Positions 1 to 7,797 are shown, numbered from the stretch's first letter. The stretch is DNA of 9,587 bases from Methanobacteriota archaeon (GCA_026394435.1 JAPKYG010000091.1:1-9587); one strand, 5' to 3'. Program-made: numbers and translations. The notes: generated by a model from the sequence alone, not told the origin.

Positions 1-527
1 GCAAACGCTGGTTTCTCAGAACTCTCCAGTTGCATCGTGTGGGAAAGGTCTCTAATTTCTTGTTTGGTCAACCCGACATCCTTTAATGGACTTATCACGC
101 CGAGTTCTTTGCGTGCTTTTGCCCCAGGTCGATAATCAAACGTATCATCAGCGTTTGATCCGTCAAGGACTGCGTTGAGATGATGTTCTTGTGCGATCTG
201 CTGTATTTTACGGAACAGCTCTTTCTTACAATAGTAACACCGATCAGGGGGATTGTCTGAGAACTCGGTGATATCAAGTTCTTCAGAATGAATAATAACA
301 TGGGGGATTCCTATCTTTTGTACGAAGCGTTTCGCATCCTGCAGTTCGCGTTGCGGGTAGGTTGAAGAGATTGCAGTGACCGCAAGTGCATTTTCCCCAA
401 GGGTATCATACGAGACTTTTATCAAAAAAGTGCTGTCCACCCCGCCAGAATACGCTATCGCACAACTCTTCATGTCCGTAAGCATCTGTTGCAGTTGTTT
501 CAGCTTGGCTTGTGAAGTTGTTTTCAC
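1..527 (-). CDS. larE: LarE-type ATP-dependent sacrificial sulfur transferase (PP-loop), 3' end outside window
   Basis: The visible part is 175 codons plus two bases. It has the PP-loop SGGVDST at residues 27-33, the CYYCK motif at 97-101 after NPPDR, and DGSNADD at 122-128, all hallmarks of the LarE/NAD-synthase-like PP-loop family. LarE adenylates a carboxylate and donates sulfur to build the nickel-pincer nucleotide of lactate racemase. Many archaeal homologues have no tested role. The family is usually about 270 residues. The cut falls after KPAF, just before where the family's CLASR sulfur-donor cysteine is expected, so it cannot be said which cysteine set this protein carries. The start is chosen as GTG at 527 because a TATA box lies about 28 bases upstream, which fits a leaderless message. 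An ATG at 485 is the alternative but would leave only a few residues before the PP-loop. The gene lies 48 bases downstream of deoxyhypusine synthase on the same strand. No larB or larC is seen. Confidence 0.88.
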   Translation of the reverse strand, partial: MKTTSQAKLKQLQQMLTDMKSCAIAYSGGVDSTFLIKVSYDTLGENALAVTAISSTYPQRELQDAKRFVQKIGIPHVIIHSEELDITEFSDNPPDRCYYCKKELFRKIQQIAQEHHLNAVLDGSNADDTFDYRPGAKARKELGVISPLKDVGLTKQEIRDLSHTMQLESSEKPAF

Positions 528-550
528 AGGAGAGACAAGAAATGTCTGGC

Positions 551-558
551 CTATATAA
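551..558 (-). promoter_or_regulatory. TATA box for the larE-type gene
   Basis: On the minus strand this reads TTATATAG. Its centre is about 28 bases upstream of the GTG at 527, the archaeal TATA-to-start distance, so transcription would begin at or next to the start codon. It lies in the 48-base gap behind deoxyhypusine synthase, so the gene may be transcribed on its own as well as by read-through. Confidence 0.55.
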
Positions 559-575
559 TGATTATCTGAGAATTC

Positions 576-1637
<1,062 letters not shown>

Positions 1638-1663
1638 CTGAGTTTTTCTTTTTTTCTACGATG

Positions 1664-1675
1664 AAAATAAAAAAA
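1664..1675 (-). promoter_or_regulatory. Probable TATA element for deoxyhypusine synthase
   Basis: On the minus strand this is a T-rich tract with TTTTATTTT at its core, about 32 bases before the ATG at 1637. No Shine-Dalgarno sequence is seen, so a short-leader or leaderless message is likely. The box is low-complexity, so its exact position is uncertain. Confidence 0.4.
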
Positions 1676-1693
1676 GAATGCGGAGAAACAAAG

Positions 1694-1702
1694 AAATTAT
1701 TA
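1694..1702 (+). promoter_or_regulatory. Possible TATA element for the membrane-protein gene at 1739
   Basis: AAATTATTA lies about 41 bases before the ATG and would place the transcript start near 1724. An AGAGG at 1725-1729 sits about 9 bases before the start codon and could be the ribosome binding site. It shares the 101-base divergent gap with the deoxyhypusine synthase promoter. Confidence 0.3.
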
Positions 1703-1738
1703 AAGGAAAAGATGATGCTGTAAAAGAGGCCATCTGAG

Positions 1739-2332
1739 ATGGATATCACGCAATCCTTGTTTCCTGTTCTGTACGTGTTCATCATAATCATCACTATCGT
1801 TCTGGTAATTGTTCTTTCGCTTTGGAGATACAGGACCATTAAACGTCTTATGGAAAACCAGGCGATGAAACGAAGTGGAACCGTGGTCGGAACGTTTCTT
1901 CTACCGCTGCTCAAATTCTCCTATCGTGCTCTGCCTGTCTTGGTTACGTCGGTTCCGGGGAGTAAATATCGTCATGCAAAAACAGAGGTCAGCGTTACCT
2001 TGTTAAAGCCAGTACCAAAGAACCTCACAATCCTGAAAGAATCAGTCGCAACACGTCTGGGAAAAGCATTGGGAGCAGCAGACGTGCAGTGGGAAAGTGA
2101 TGAATTTGACAGGGAATTTCTGATAAAAACAGAGGATGAAGCGTTCGCAAGAAATTTCGTAAATTTTACACTACAAAATAAACTCTTAGAAATGAAGCAG
2201 GAGAAACCCCGTATTACCCTCGAGGGTACGTGGCTGACTGTTCGGGCCCCCCGAGTGGTGAAGACAGAGGAGGGGTACGATCAATTAATTGACCTTGCGT
2301 TCGCCCTCGTGGATCGGATACAAGAACTCTAG
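1739..2332 (+). CDS. Membrane-anchored protein of unknown function
   Basis: I do not recognise this 197-residue protein. It has one strong N-terminal membrane segment at about residues 7-29 (mostly I, V and L), followed by the basic stretch RYRTIKR. That predicts a cytoplasmic location for the remaining 165 residues or so. The soluble part begins with a second moderately hydrophobic stretch (about 50-70) and then looks like a compact alpha/beta domain. The segments ESDEFDREFLIKTEDEAFA and LEGTWLTVRAPRVV resemble in style a motif of bacterial and archaeal single-pass proteins of unknown function, but I cannot name the family. No catalytic motif or cysteine pair is visible. It is divergent from deoxyhypusine synthase and ends 11 bases from the end of msrB, so it is probably monocistronic. 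Base composition matches its neighbours. Confidence 0.8.
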   Translation: MDITQSLFPVLYVFIIIITIVLVIVLSLWRYRTIKRLMENQAMKRSGTVVGTFLLPLLKFSYRALPVLVTSVPGSKYRHAKTEVSVTLLKPVPKNLTILKESVATRLGKALGAADVQWESDEFDREFLIKTEDEAFARNFVNFTLQNKLLEMKQEKPRITLEGTWLTVRAPRVVKTEEGYDQLIDLAFALVDRIQEL

Positions 2333-2343
2333 GCACTGTAGTT

Positions 2344-2742
2344 TTAAGGATCACTCTTTTTTTTCTCTAGAAAGTGAAGTGAGATCGAGTTCATGCAGTA
2401 TCGCAGACCAGTTGGGGCAGGACCATCATCGAACACATGCCCGAGATGTCCTCCGCAACATGCGCACACCGCCTCGGTTCGTTTCATCCCAAGGCTTATA
2501 TCAGGTTTCAGCAGAACAGCATCGTTTGAGACAGGGACAAAGAAACTCGGCCATCCACTCCCCGAATCAAATTTGGTCTCAGAGGAAAACAGCTGGTTGC
2601 CGCACCCGGCACAGACATACGTTCCTTCAGCGGTCTGATGAACATATTTTCCTTTGAACGGCGGTTCTGTTCCCTTCTTCCGCAACACCAAAAACTCTTC
2701 AGAAGTGAGGATCTTTTTCCATTCATCCTCAGATTTTTTCAC
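2344..2742 (-). CDS. msrB: Peptide-methionine (R)-S-oxide reductase MsrB
   Basis: MsrB reduces the R-epimer of methionine sulfoxide in oxidised proteins, using thioredoxin-type reductants. The 132-residue protein is complete. It shows CAGC (zinc Cys44 and Cys47), KFDSGSGWPSF (57-67), the second zinc pair Cys93 and Cys96, GHLGHVFDDGP (98-108) and the catalytic Cys116 in TGLRYCMNS. The usual motif is RYCINS, so Met for Ile is a mild variant. The first codon is GTG at 2742, supported by a GGAG about 9 bases upstream. No MsrA domain is fused. It is divergent from hypA across 127 bases and convergent with the membrane-protein gene. A repair reductase suggests some exposure to oxidants. Confidence 0.95.
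   Translation of the reverse strand: MKKSEDEWKKILTSEEFLVLRKKGTEPPFKGKYVHQTAEGTYVCAGCGNQLFSSETKFDSGSGWPSFFVPVSNDAVLLKPDISLGMKRTEAVCACCGGHLGHVFDDGPAPTGLRYCMNSISLHFLEKKKSDP
2357..2364 (+). terminator. Oligo-T terminator candidate for the gene ending at 2332
   Basis: A run of eight T lies 25 bases past the stop codon, the kind of signal archaeal RNA polymerase terminates on without a hairpin. It also lies inside the end of msrB, where it encodes Lys residues on the other strand, so it may simply be coding sequence. Confidence 0.35.
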
Positions 2743-2792
2743 TAATTTTTTCTCCAGAGCGACCGACCTCCAGAAAAGAGAAACTCTGTTTC

Positions 2793-2800
2793 TATTTAAA
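2793..2800 (-). promoter_or_regulatory. TATA box for msrB
   Basis: TTTAAATA on the minus strand is centred about 54 bases before the GTG start. It predicts a transcript start near 2770 and a leader of about 28 bases that carries the GGAG ribosome binding site. Confidence 0.5.
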
Positions 2801-2834
2801 CCTCTTATCTATCAGACCCTCTCCCTCTTCGTAA

Positions 2835-2844
2835 CATTTAAACC
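2835..2844 (+). promoter_or_regulatory. TATA box for hypA and the HypB-like gene
   Basis: CATTTAAACC is centred about 31 bases upstream of the hypA ATG at 2870, giving a leaderless or very short-leader transcript. No Shine-Dalgarno sequence precedes hypA, which agrees. It lies about 40 bases from the opposing msrB TATA box. Confidence 0.55.
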
Positions 2845-2869
2845 ATCCCCTCCTGTATCCGTTTTCTGT

Positions 2870-3283
2870 ATGCATGAATGGGCACTTGCCGAATCAATCG
2901 TCATGGCTGCCGTGGAGACTGCACAGAAAGAAAATCTCAAGATAATCACGGAAGTCACGGTTCATATCGGTGAATTACAACAGATAGAGAAAGAGATTTT
3001 TCTGTTTGCACTCAACGAACTTGCCAAATCACAGAAACCGAAAATAAAAAACGATGCGTTTCATCTGAAAATAGAAAAAGGTACCCTGACCTGTAAAACT
3101 TGTGGTCATACCTGGAAATACAGCGACATGAAAAAGAAATTGAATGAAACAGAATCAGAGTCAATTCATTTCATTCCTGAGGTCGTGTTTGTTCATGCGC
3201 GATGCCCCAAATGTGGGAGTCCGGATTTTGAGATTACGAAAGGACGCGGGGTCACGCTTACCTCCATTAAAGGAGCACGATGA
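2870..3283 (+). CDS. hypA: Hydrogenase nickel metallochaperone HypA
   Basis: HypA delivers Ni(II) to the large subunit of [NiFe] hydrogenase together with HypB. The mature N-terminus MHEWALAESIV fixes the start at 2870: His2 is the conserved nickel ligand and must follow Met1 directly. The open frame extends 5' of this, but a longer form would bury the MHE motif. The protein is 137 residues. The nickel domain includes HIGELQQIEKEIF at about 32-44. The zinc domain has Cys75/Cys78 and Cys112/Cys115, followed by GRGVTLTSIKG. The two CxxC pairs are 33 residues apart, much further than in enterobacterial HypA but like the enlarged zinc domain of Thermococcus HypA. The stop overlaps the next gene by four bases (ATGA), so the two are translationally coupled. 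The presence of hypA implies a [NiFe] hydrogenase outside this window. Confidence 0.93.
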   Translation: MHEWALAESIVMAAVETAQKENLKIITEVTVHIGELQQIEKEIFLFALNELAKSQKPKIKNDAFHLKIEKGTLTCKTCGHTWKYSDMKKKLNETESESIHFIPEVVFVHARCPKCGSPDFEITKGRGVTLTSIKGAR

Positions 3284-4011
3284 CCATGGAGCCACGAACC
3301 AGTGTCATCGAGAAACGATTGAAAAACATCAAAAGAATCATCGCGGTCGCAAGCGGGAAAGGAGGCGTGGGAAAAAGCCTTGTTGCCTCCAGCCTCGCGC
3401 TCCATCTCGCACACCACGGATATAAGGTTGGGCTTCTGGATCTTGACTTATACGGACCATCTTCTCACATCATCCTTGGCATCAAAGATGAATTCCCAAC
3501 AGAGGAGAAGGGGATTATTCCACCAACGGTCCACGGGATTTCTTTCATGTCTATTGTCTATTTCACGCAGGAAAAACCATCTCCGTTCCGAGGCGTTGAT
3601 ATTTCCAATATCATCCTTGAATTACTCGCGATCACTCAATGGGGGTCACTGGACTTTCTGATTATTGATATGCCTCCGGGCATTGGTGATGAAACCCTTG
3701 ATGTTATCCGGTATATGAAGACCAGCGAGTTTCTGGTGGTGACAACACCATCAAAGGTGGCGATGGGCGCAGTCAGTAAACTATTAAAAATTTTAATAGA
3801 ATTAAAGAAACCAGTGCTTGGTGTGATAGAAAATATGACGATGACAGACTCCTCATTTATCAAGCAGGAAGTGAAGAAATTAAAGGTACAGTATCTTGGA
3901 AAAATCCATTTTGATGAAACACTGGAGGAAGCAATCGGAAATGCTGATCGTCTCGCAGAAACACAGGCGATGAAAAACCTAGCAGTGGTTCTCAGGAAAA
4001 TAAACCTCTAA
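3280..4011 (+). CDS. Mrp/MinD-family ATPase, probable ATPase-type HypB partner of HypA
   Basis: A 243-residue P-loop ATPase of the SIMIBI class. It has the deviant Walker A motif SGKGGVGKS (25-33), DLDLYGPS (54-61) and the Walker B-like segment DFLIIDMPPGIGDE (125-138). Annotation pipelines will call it Mrp/NBP35. However, it lacks the C-terminal CxxC that binds Fe-S clusters in Mrp/ApbC carriers: the segment after IENM reads TMTDSSFIKQ with no cysteine. In Thermococcus kodakarensis a Mrp/MinD-type ATPase replaces the usual GTPase HypB and forms a complex with HypA that raises its nickel affinity. Position immediately after hypA with an ATGA overlap, plus the missing CxxC, makes that role the best reading here (inference). 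AAAGGAG at 3269-3275, five bases from ATG 3280, supports the chosen start; a second ATG at 3286 is less well spaced. The stop overlaps that of convergent folC. Confidence 0.88.
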   Translation: MTMEPRTSVIEKRLKNIKRIIAVASGKGGVGKSLVASSLALHLAHHGYKVGLLDLDLYGPSSHIILGIKDEFPTEEKGIIPPTVHGISFMSIVYFTQEKPSPFRGVDISNIILELLAITQWGSLDFLIIDMPPGIGDETLDVIRYMKTSEFLVVTTPSKVAMGAVSKLLKILIELKKPVLGVIENMTMTDSSFIKQEVKKLKVQYLGKIHFDETLEEAIGNADRLAETQAMKNLAVVLRKINL

Positions 4012-5351
4012 CGTATGGACGACGGGGCAGTCATTTCACAAGAGAGAAGATAACTTCGTGCCTCCCCAACCGTGAACAACGACCCGGAAACACAGATCAT
4101 GTCTTTTTGTTTCGCTAAGCATTTTGCATGGTCGATTGCTTCGGGGATTGAAGCTTCAATGTATATCTTTTTGTTTGCGTCAAATCTTTCAATTGTCTCC
4201 TTTAAGAACAGTGGGTCAGACGCTCGCAGATTTGCTGATTTCGTGACGATGATAACGTCGGAGAGTGGAACTATCGCTGACACCATCGTTTTGATATCTT
4301 TTTCTTTCAATACACCAAGAACAAGGATGAGTCGATGGGAGGAAAAATCCTCCTTCAATGTTTTTGCTAGCATGCTCATCCCGTCAGGGTTATGCGCCCC
4401 GTCAAGCAGAATCAACGGTTTCTCTGAAACGATCTCCATGCGCCCAGGATGGGACGCAGCAGCGATGCCATCGAGAATATCACTATCGGTGATGTAAATG
4501 CCACCCATCTGCAACCGTTCAATGGCAGCGATGGCCACTGTAATGTTTTCACCCTGATGCTGTCCAAGCAGCGAGGTTTTCACGGTATAATCCTTGAAGG
4601 AACCCTGAACAACAAACTCTTGATATTTCCCCTTAAAAGACATTCGTTTCCGCATGGTTTGATCAATACAAACAATCGGTGCGTTCCGCTCCCTTGCAAC
4701 ACGTTCGATGGTTTCACGTGCATTCTGTGTCGCTGCAGTAACCACCGGTACATGGTCTTTGATGATTCCTGCTTTTTCAAATGCGATCGATGCGATATCC
4801 TTCCCAAGGATATCGGTGTGTTCCAACGAAATATTCGTAATCACCGATACGAGCGGGGTCACCACGTTTGTCGCATCAAACCTCCCACCAAGCCCGACCT
4901 CGACGACCGCGTAGTCAACGTTACGGTTCTTGAAATACAGGAACGCAAGCGCGGTAACAATCTCAAAAAACGTTGGAGTATTGTTGTTCTGTTTCATTTC
5001 TTCAACAAGTGGTCTGACCCGGGCAACAAGCATCGCGAGGTTTTTCTCGGGGATTTCCTGGTTGTTGACGACGATACGCTCTGAAAAACGCTCGACATGC
5101 GGAGAGAGATACACGCCAACGGTGTACCCTGCGTTCTGAAGAATAGAGCTGATGTACTTGCAGACCGAGCCTTTCCCATTGGTCCCCGCGACATGAATCG
5201 CCTTCAACTCGCTGTGAGGATTCCCGAGCCGTTCCAGAAGGTAGGTAATCCGCTCAAGGCCGAAGATCCACCCGTACATATCAAAGCCGCACAGCCATTC
5301 AAATGCATCCTTATAGCAGATTGTTTTAGTATCCTTCAGAATAGAGCACAC
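4008..5351 (-). CDS. folC: Bifunctional dihydrofolate synthase / folylpolyglutamate synthase
   Basis: FolC ligates glutamate to dihydropteroate and adds further gamma-linked glutamates to reduced folates, using ATP. It is a Mur-ligase-type enzyme of 447 residues, a normal length. Visible motifs are GLERITYLLERLGNPH (31-46), P-loop GTNGKGS (56-62), SPHVERFSERI (83-93), EVGLGGRFDATN (151-162), HTDILG (178-183), EKAGIIK (192-198), HPGRMEIV (301-308), DGAHNPDG (317-324) and, in the C-terminal domain, SGSLFTVGEAR. The start is GTG at 5351, inside the end of purN (26-base overlap). It is the only usable in-frame start that keeps the conserved YKDAFEWL helix, and an AAGGT lies about 8 bases upstream. 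An archaeal FolC could act on a related pterin, but the purN overlap favours folate. It is the last gene of the THEP1-trm1-purN-folC run. Confidence 0.93.
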   Translation of the reverse strand: MCSILKDTKTICYKDAFEWLCGFDMYGWIFGLERITYLLERLGNPHSELKAIHVAGTNGKGSVCKYISSILQNAGYTVGVYLSPHVERFSERIVVNNQEIPEKNLAMLVARVRPLVEEMKQNNNTPTFFEIVTALAFLYFKNRNVDYAVVEVGLGGRFDATNVVTPLVSVITNISLEHTDILGKDIASIAFEKAGIIKDHVPVVTAATQNARETIERVARERNAPIVCIDQTMRKRMSFKGKYQEFVVQGSFKDYTVKTSLLGQHQGENITVAIAAIERLQMGGIYITDSDILDGIAAASHPGRMEIVSEKPLILLDGAHNPDGMSMLAKTLKEDFSSHRLILVLGVLKEKDIKTMVSAIVPLSDVIIVTKSANLRASDPLFLKETIERFDANKKIYIEASIPEAIDHAKCLAKQKDMICVSGSLFTVGEARSYLLSCEMTAPSSIR

Positions 5352-6006
5352 CTGGAAGTACCTTGTGTTTCTTTATCCATGAGTCACCAGGGAGGATGAC
5401 CACGGTGCGACCTTCGACTAATAATCGTTTCTGAGCAAAAAGTTGTACCGTACGAGGGAGTATCTGATGCTCGACTGCGAGAATCCGGGCAGCAAGGGCG
5501 TCACGGTCATTGCCAGGGAGTACCTTGACTGCAGCCTGAAGAATAATCGGACCGTGATCCATATCTGAGTCCATGAAATGCGTGGTACACCCGGAGATCT
5601 TCACCCCGTATTGCATTGCATCGCGTTGACCATTTGTTCCCTTAAAGGATGGCAGAAGAGCGGGATGAATATTGATGAGTTTGTGTTGCCATTTTTTCAC
5701 AAACGTCGGTGAAAGGAGCCGCATGTATCCAGCACCAACGACAAGTTCAACCTGGTGATTGCGAAGAACCGCATCGATTTCGTCCTCATGAACAGCACGG
5801 TCTTTTCCTTTTGGATCAACAAAAAACCCTGGGATATGGTGCGTTTTTGCCCTGTCCAATGCAAACGCGTCTTTTGTATCGCTGATCACAACAACAACTT
5901 CTGCATCGATCATTTCCTTCTCTGATGCATCGATGATGCTCTGCAGGCCAGTCCCGGAACCAGAGGCAAGCACACCAACGGAAAGCTTCTTTGGCGTAGT
6001 TTTCAT
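5326..6006 (-). CDS. purN: Phosphoribosylglycinamide formyltransferase PurN
   Basis: PurN transfers a formyl group from 10-formyl-tetrahydrofolate to GAR, the third step of purine synthesis. The catalytic triad is present: Asn112 and His114 in NIHPALLPSF, and Asp150 in DMDHGPIILQ. The 38-residue spacing from Asn to Asp equals that of E. coli PurN (Asn106, Asp144). The phosphate-binding loop is ASGSGTGLQSII (14-25), with Gly where Asn is usual. It is 226 residues, about 15 longer than typical, with a C-terminal tail of about 20 residues (GDSWIKKHKV...) whose coding sequence overlaps the start of folC. It begins 19 bases after trm1. The end of trm1 contains a TATA-like TTTAAATAA about 23-25 bases upstream of this ATG, so a secondary promoter is possible. 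Most archaea use formate-dependent PurT instead. Confidence 0.95.
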   Translation of the reverse strand: MKTTPKKLSVGVLASGSGTGLQSIIDASEKEMIDAEVVVVISDTKDAFALDRAKTHHIPGFFVDPKGKDRAVHEDEIDAVLRNHQVELVVGAGYMRLLSPTFVKKWQHKLINIHPALLPSFKGTNGQRDAMQYGVKISGCTTHFMDSDMDHGPIILQAAVKVLPGNDRDALAARILAVEHQILPRTVQLFAQKRLLVEGRTVVILPGDSWIKKHKVLPGVLYSEGY

Positions 6007-6025
6007 GGTTCAGTGATATCCTTCG

Positions 6026-7129
6026 TTATTTAAAAACTTCTGTGATGACGTCCAGAGGAGCGTCTGTTTTAAATCCAGTGGGAGTACAATGGGTCTTGGT
6101 GACGATAAACCCTTTGTTTCGCAATCGTTCAAAGATATGTTCCATGGTCGGTGGCGACTGTTTGAGCAACGAGGACAGGTCATTGGTTGTATAGAAAAAC
6201 GGTGGGGCATTTGCCTCTTCTTCAAGGAGGTATAACAGCTTCCAGAGCATGTTTTTTGTATTCAGCTCCTTGGTTGACAAGATGGTTCGTATCTCTTGCA
6301 GCACAGGTTTTTTCTGTAGCTTCCCAAGCCATAAGGGGCCAACCGTAGCAGTGTTTTCCTTGGAGAGGGGAATGTCTCTTGCAGGGATACTGGAAAATTG
6401 TGCCATGGACGTATTGGCAGCGTTTTTTCCGTTATTGATTTGTACATACAATCGTACATAATAATCGGTCGTGTAACAGAGCAGCGGTTCGATGCCGCGG
6501 TCGTATTTCGCAGCCTCACGACACAGACAACCAAGAAGTATTCTCAGCCCTATTTCATGCATCGCGGGAACATGAAGCGGCCAGGCTCCATACCGTCGAT
6601 AACATACCTTAGGAAATACGCCGCAGAGCGCTGCGGTATCAGTCGCGGTACACGCAATGATTCCTTTGTTGTAGACGCTTCGTACGGCAGCGTCAATAAA
6701 ATACACGGGTGAGCCAAACGGGTCGATATCAATGGAGTTGTATCGACGCTCTGAGAGGAGTCCATTGAGATCTCGTTGGAACACGGAGATGTTCTGCAAT
6801 GAGCTTTTCTGGATGTTCTGCTGGATCAGTAAGAACGATTGATCATTCCAATCATTTATCGTCACCTCAAAATCCCCGTTCAGCTCATGGGCAAATCGGA
6901 TTCCTCTGATCCCGGATGCTGCCAGCCCGTCCAAGATATGAACGTGCTTTGTACTCGCATTTAGGAACCACTGATTGACAAGAATGGAGACATCCCGGTT
7001 TAATTCCATAGACGGGTTATAGAACGGTGTCTGGTGCCGAGTGCTTGGTCCTTTCGCAGACGTCTTTTTTTTATAAACAAAAAGCTCGGTTGTTCCCTCT
7101 TTTACAAGATCAGTTGGTCCGTCGGTCAT
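6026..7129 (-). CDS. trm1: tRNA (guanine(26)-N(2))-dimethyltransferase Trm1
   Basis: Trm1 makes m2G and m2,2G at position 26 of many tRNAs, using S-adenosylmethionine, in archaea and eukaryotes. The 367-residue protein shows the N-terminal Trm1 signature VKEGTTELFV and FYNPSMELNRD (36-46), the SAM-binding loop LDGLAASGIRGIRF (66-79), the acidic DW after the second strand (93-94), and the motif IV equivalent DIDPFGSP (134-141). TATDTAALCG (161-170) and a C-terminal winged-helix-like region follow. No Cys-rich zinc segment is seen. The ATG is two bases after the THEP1 stop codon, so the two genes are tightly coupled. No clear Shine-Dalgarno sequence is present. Confidence 0.95.
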   Translation of the reverse strand: MTDGPTDLVKEGTTELFVYKKKTSAKGPSTRHQTPFYNPSMELNRDVSILVNQWFLNASTKHVHILDGLAASGIRGIRFAHELNGDFEVTINDWNDQSFLLIQQNIQKSSLQNISVFQRDLNGLLSERRYNSIDIDPFGSPVYFIDAAVRSVYNKGIIACTATDTAALCGVFPKVCYRRYGAWPLHVPAMHEIGLRILLGCLCREAAKYDRGIEPLLCYTTDYYVRLYVQINNGKNAANTSMAQFSSIPARDIPLSKENTATVGPLWLGKLQKKPVLQEIRTILSTKELNTKNMLWKLLYLLEEEANAPPFFYTTNDLSSLLKQSPPTMEHIFERLRNKGFIVTKTHCTPTGFKTDAPLDVITEVFK

Positions 7130-7131
7130 GG

Positions 7132-7692
7132 TTAAAACAAGGGCGGGAGTTTCTCAGCCATGATTTTTTCAATCTTATATGGAAGCAGATTCCGGTTCAC
7201 CGCGGTCACCTCAAGGATGCGGATATCATCCCGCCTGCGGATATCCTGCAGGAGCGGTGTCCGTGATTTCTTATGCAACGTCACCATAATCGGTTTATCA
7301 GAATCAAGTGCCTCAATGACCATCTCACAGAACTTCTCAGAAAGCATCTCCATCTTCCCGATTTCATCGATGACAATGATATCAGTGTCTTCATCGTTGA
7401 TCGCTTTTTCTATCGCATGGACACCGACTCTCTCCAGTGCAGCGAGGTCAACGCCGTATTTCCCAACTTTGTCCTTGGAATCCAGGTCTAGGCGGGCAAA
7501 GACTTCTTTTTCTTTGGTCTGCCAGTCCTCAACATACAAACCCACCCGTTTTTTCTTTTCAATAAGCGGTGTGGTGATCATCCCTTCAAGTTTATAGCCA
7601 CTTTTTTCAATTTTCTCGATGATTTTGATGAGCGTCTGGGTTTTTCCGACGCTTGGCATGCCTGTAATGCCAATCTTTGGTATATCGTCCAT
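7132..7692 (-). CDS. THEP1-type nucleoside-triphosphatase
   Basis: A 186-residue P-loop NTPase of the THEP1 (NTPase_1) family, which hydrolyses ATP, GTP and other NTPs slowly in vitro; the cellular role is unknown. The Walker A is GMPSVGKT (11-18), close to the family's GxPGxGKT but with Ser-Val replacing Gly and its neighbour. Walker B is DIIVIDEIGKME (104-115), and the KVGKYGVDLAALE segment (75-87) matches the family's VG.YGV..E motif. C-terminal IMVTLHKKSR precedes the last strand and helix. It is the first gene of the run into trm1, purN and folC. No Shine-Dalgarno sequence is seen, and the promoter is not clear: the only candidate is a weak minus-strand TAAACAAAA near 7715-7723, about 28 bases upstream. 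The left tRNA-like repeat lies only 55 bases upstream of the start. Confidence 0.9.
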   Translation of the reverse strand: MDDIPKIGITGMPSVGKTQTLIKIIEKIEKSGYKLEGMITTPLIEKKKRVGLYVEDWQTKEKEVFARLDLDSKDKVGKYGVDLAALERVGVHAIEKAINDEDTDIIVIDEIGKMEMLSEKFCEMVIEALDSDKPIMVTLHKKSRTPLLQDIRRRDDIRILEVTAVNRNLLPYKIEKIMAEKLPPLF

Positions 7693-7746
7693 AACAGCAG
7701 TATGTAATGCAATTTTTGTTTAGAAATGTTTGGATTGATTTGAAAC

Positions 7747-7774
7747 GGTTCAAATCCCGTCCCCTGCACTTTTT
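7747..7774 (+). repeat. Left direct repeat, tRNA 3'-end-like (T-loop, acceptor 3' strand, oligo-T)
   Basis: It reads GGTTCAAATCCCG, then TCCCCTGCA, then CTTTTT. This is a canonical TTCAAAT T-loop, 3' T-stem strand CCCGT, acceptor 3' strand CCCCTGC with discriminator A, then an oligo-T terminator. The expected 5' T-stem strand ACGGG is broken (upstream reads AAACGG, one G short), and the 54 bases between it and the THEP1 start do not form a tRNA. It matches the right copy at 27 of 28 positions (g7759 versus t9369). Confidence 0.75.
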
Positions 7775-7788
7775 TAACCTGACAAAGG

Positions 7789-7797
7789 TTTAAATAA
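7789..7797 (+). promoter_or_regulatory. TATA box for the beta-helix protein gene
   Basis: TTTAAATAA is centred about 43 bases before the ATG at 7836. It predicts a transcript start near 7820 and a leader of about 15 bases that includes GGGGCAGGA as a weak ribosome binding site. It lies just inside the left repeat. A second AT-rich box at 7810-7821 is too close to the start codon to be preferred. Confidence 0.5.

Noticed and set aside
2654..2869. 5' extension of the hypA reading frame upstream of ATG 2870
   Set aside because: The conserved Met-His-Glu N-terminus, with His2 as nickel ligand, must be at the protein start. A TATA box at 2835-2844 also fits a start at 2870, and the extension overlaps the msrB promoter and start.
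7697..7768. Intact tRNA ending at the left repeat, using GCAG at 7697 as acceptor 5' strand
   Set aside because: Only four acceptor pairs form, the T-stem 5' strand is broken, and no D-arm or anticodon arm can be drawn. The left copy is treated as a 3' fragment only.
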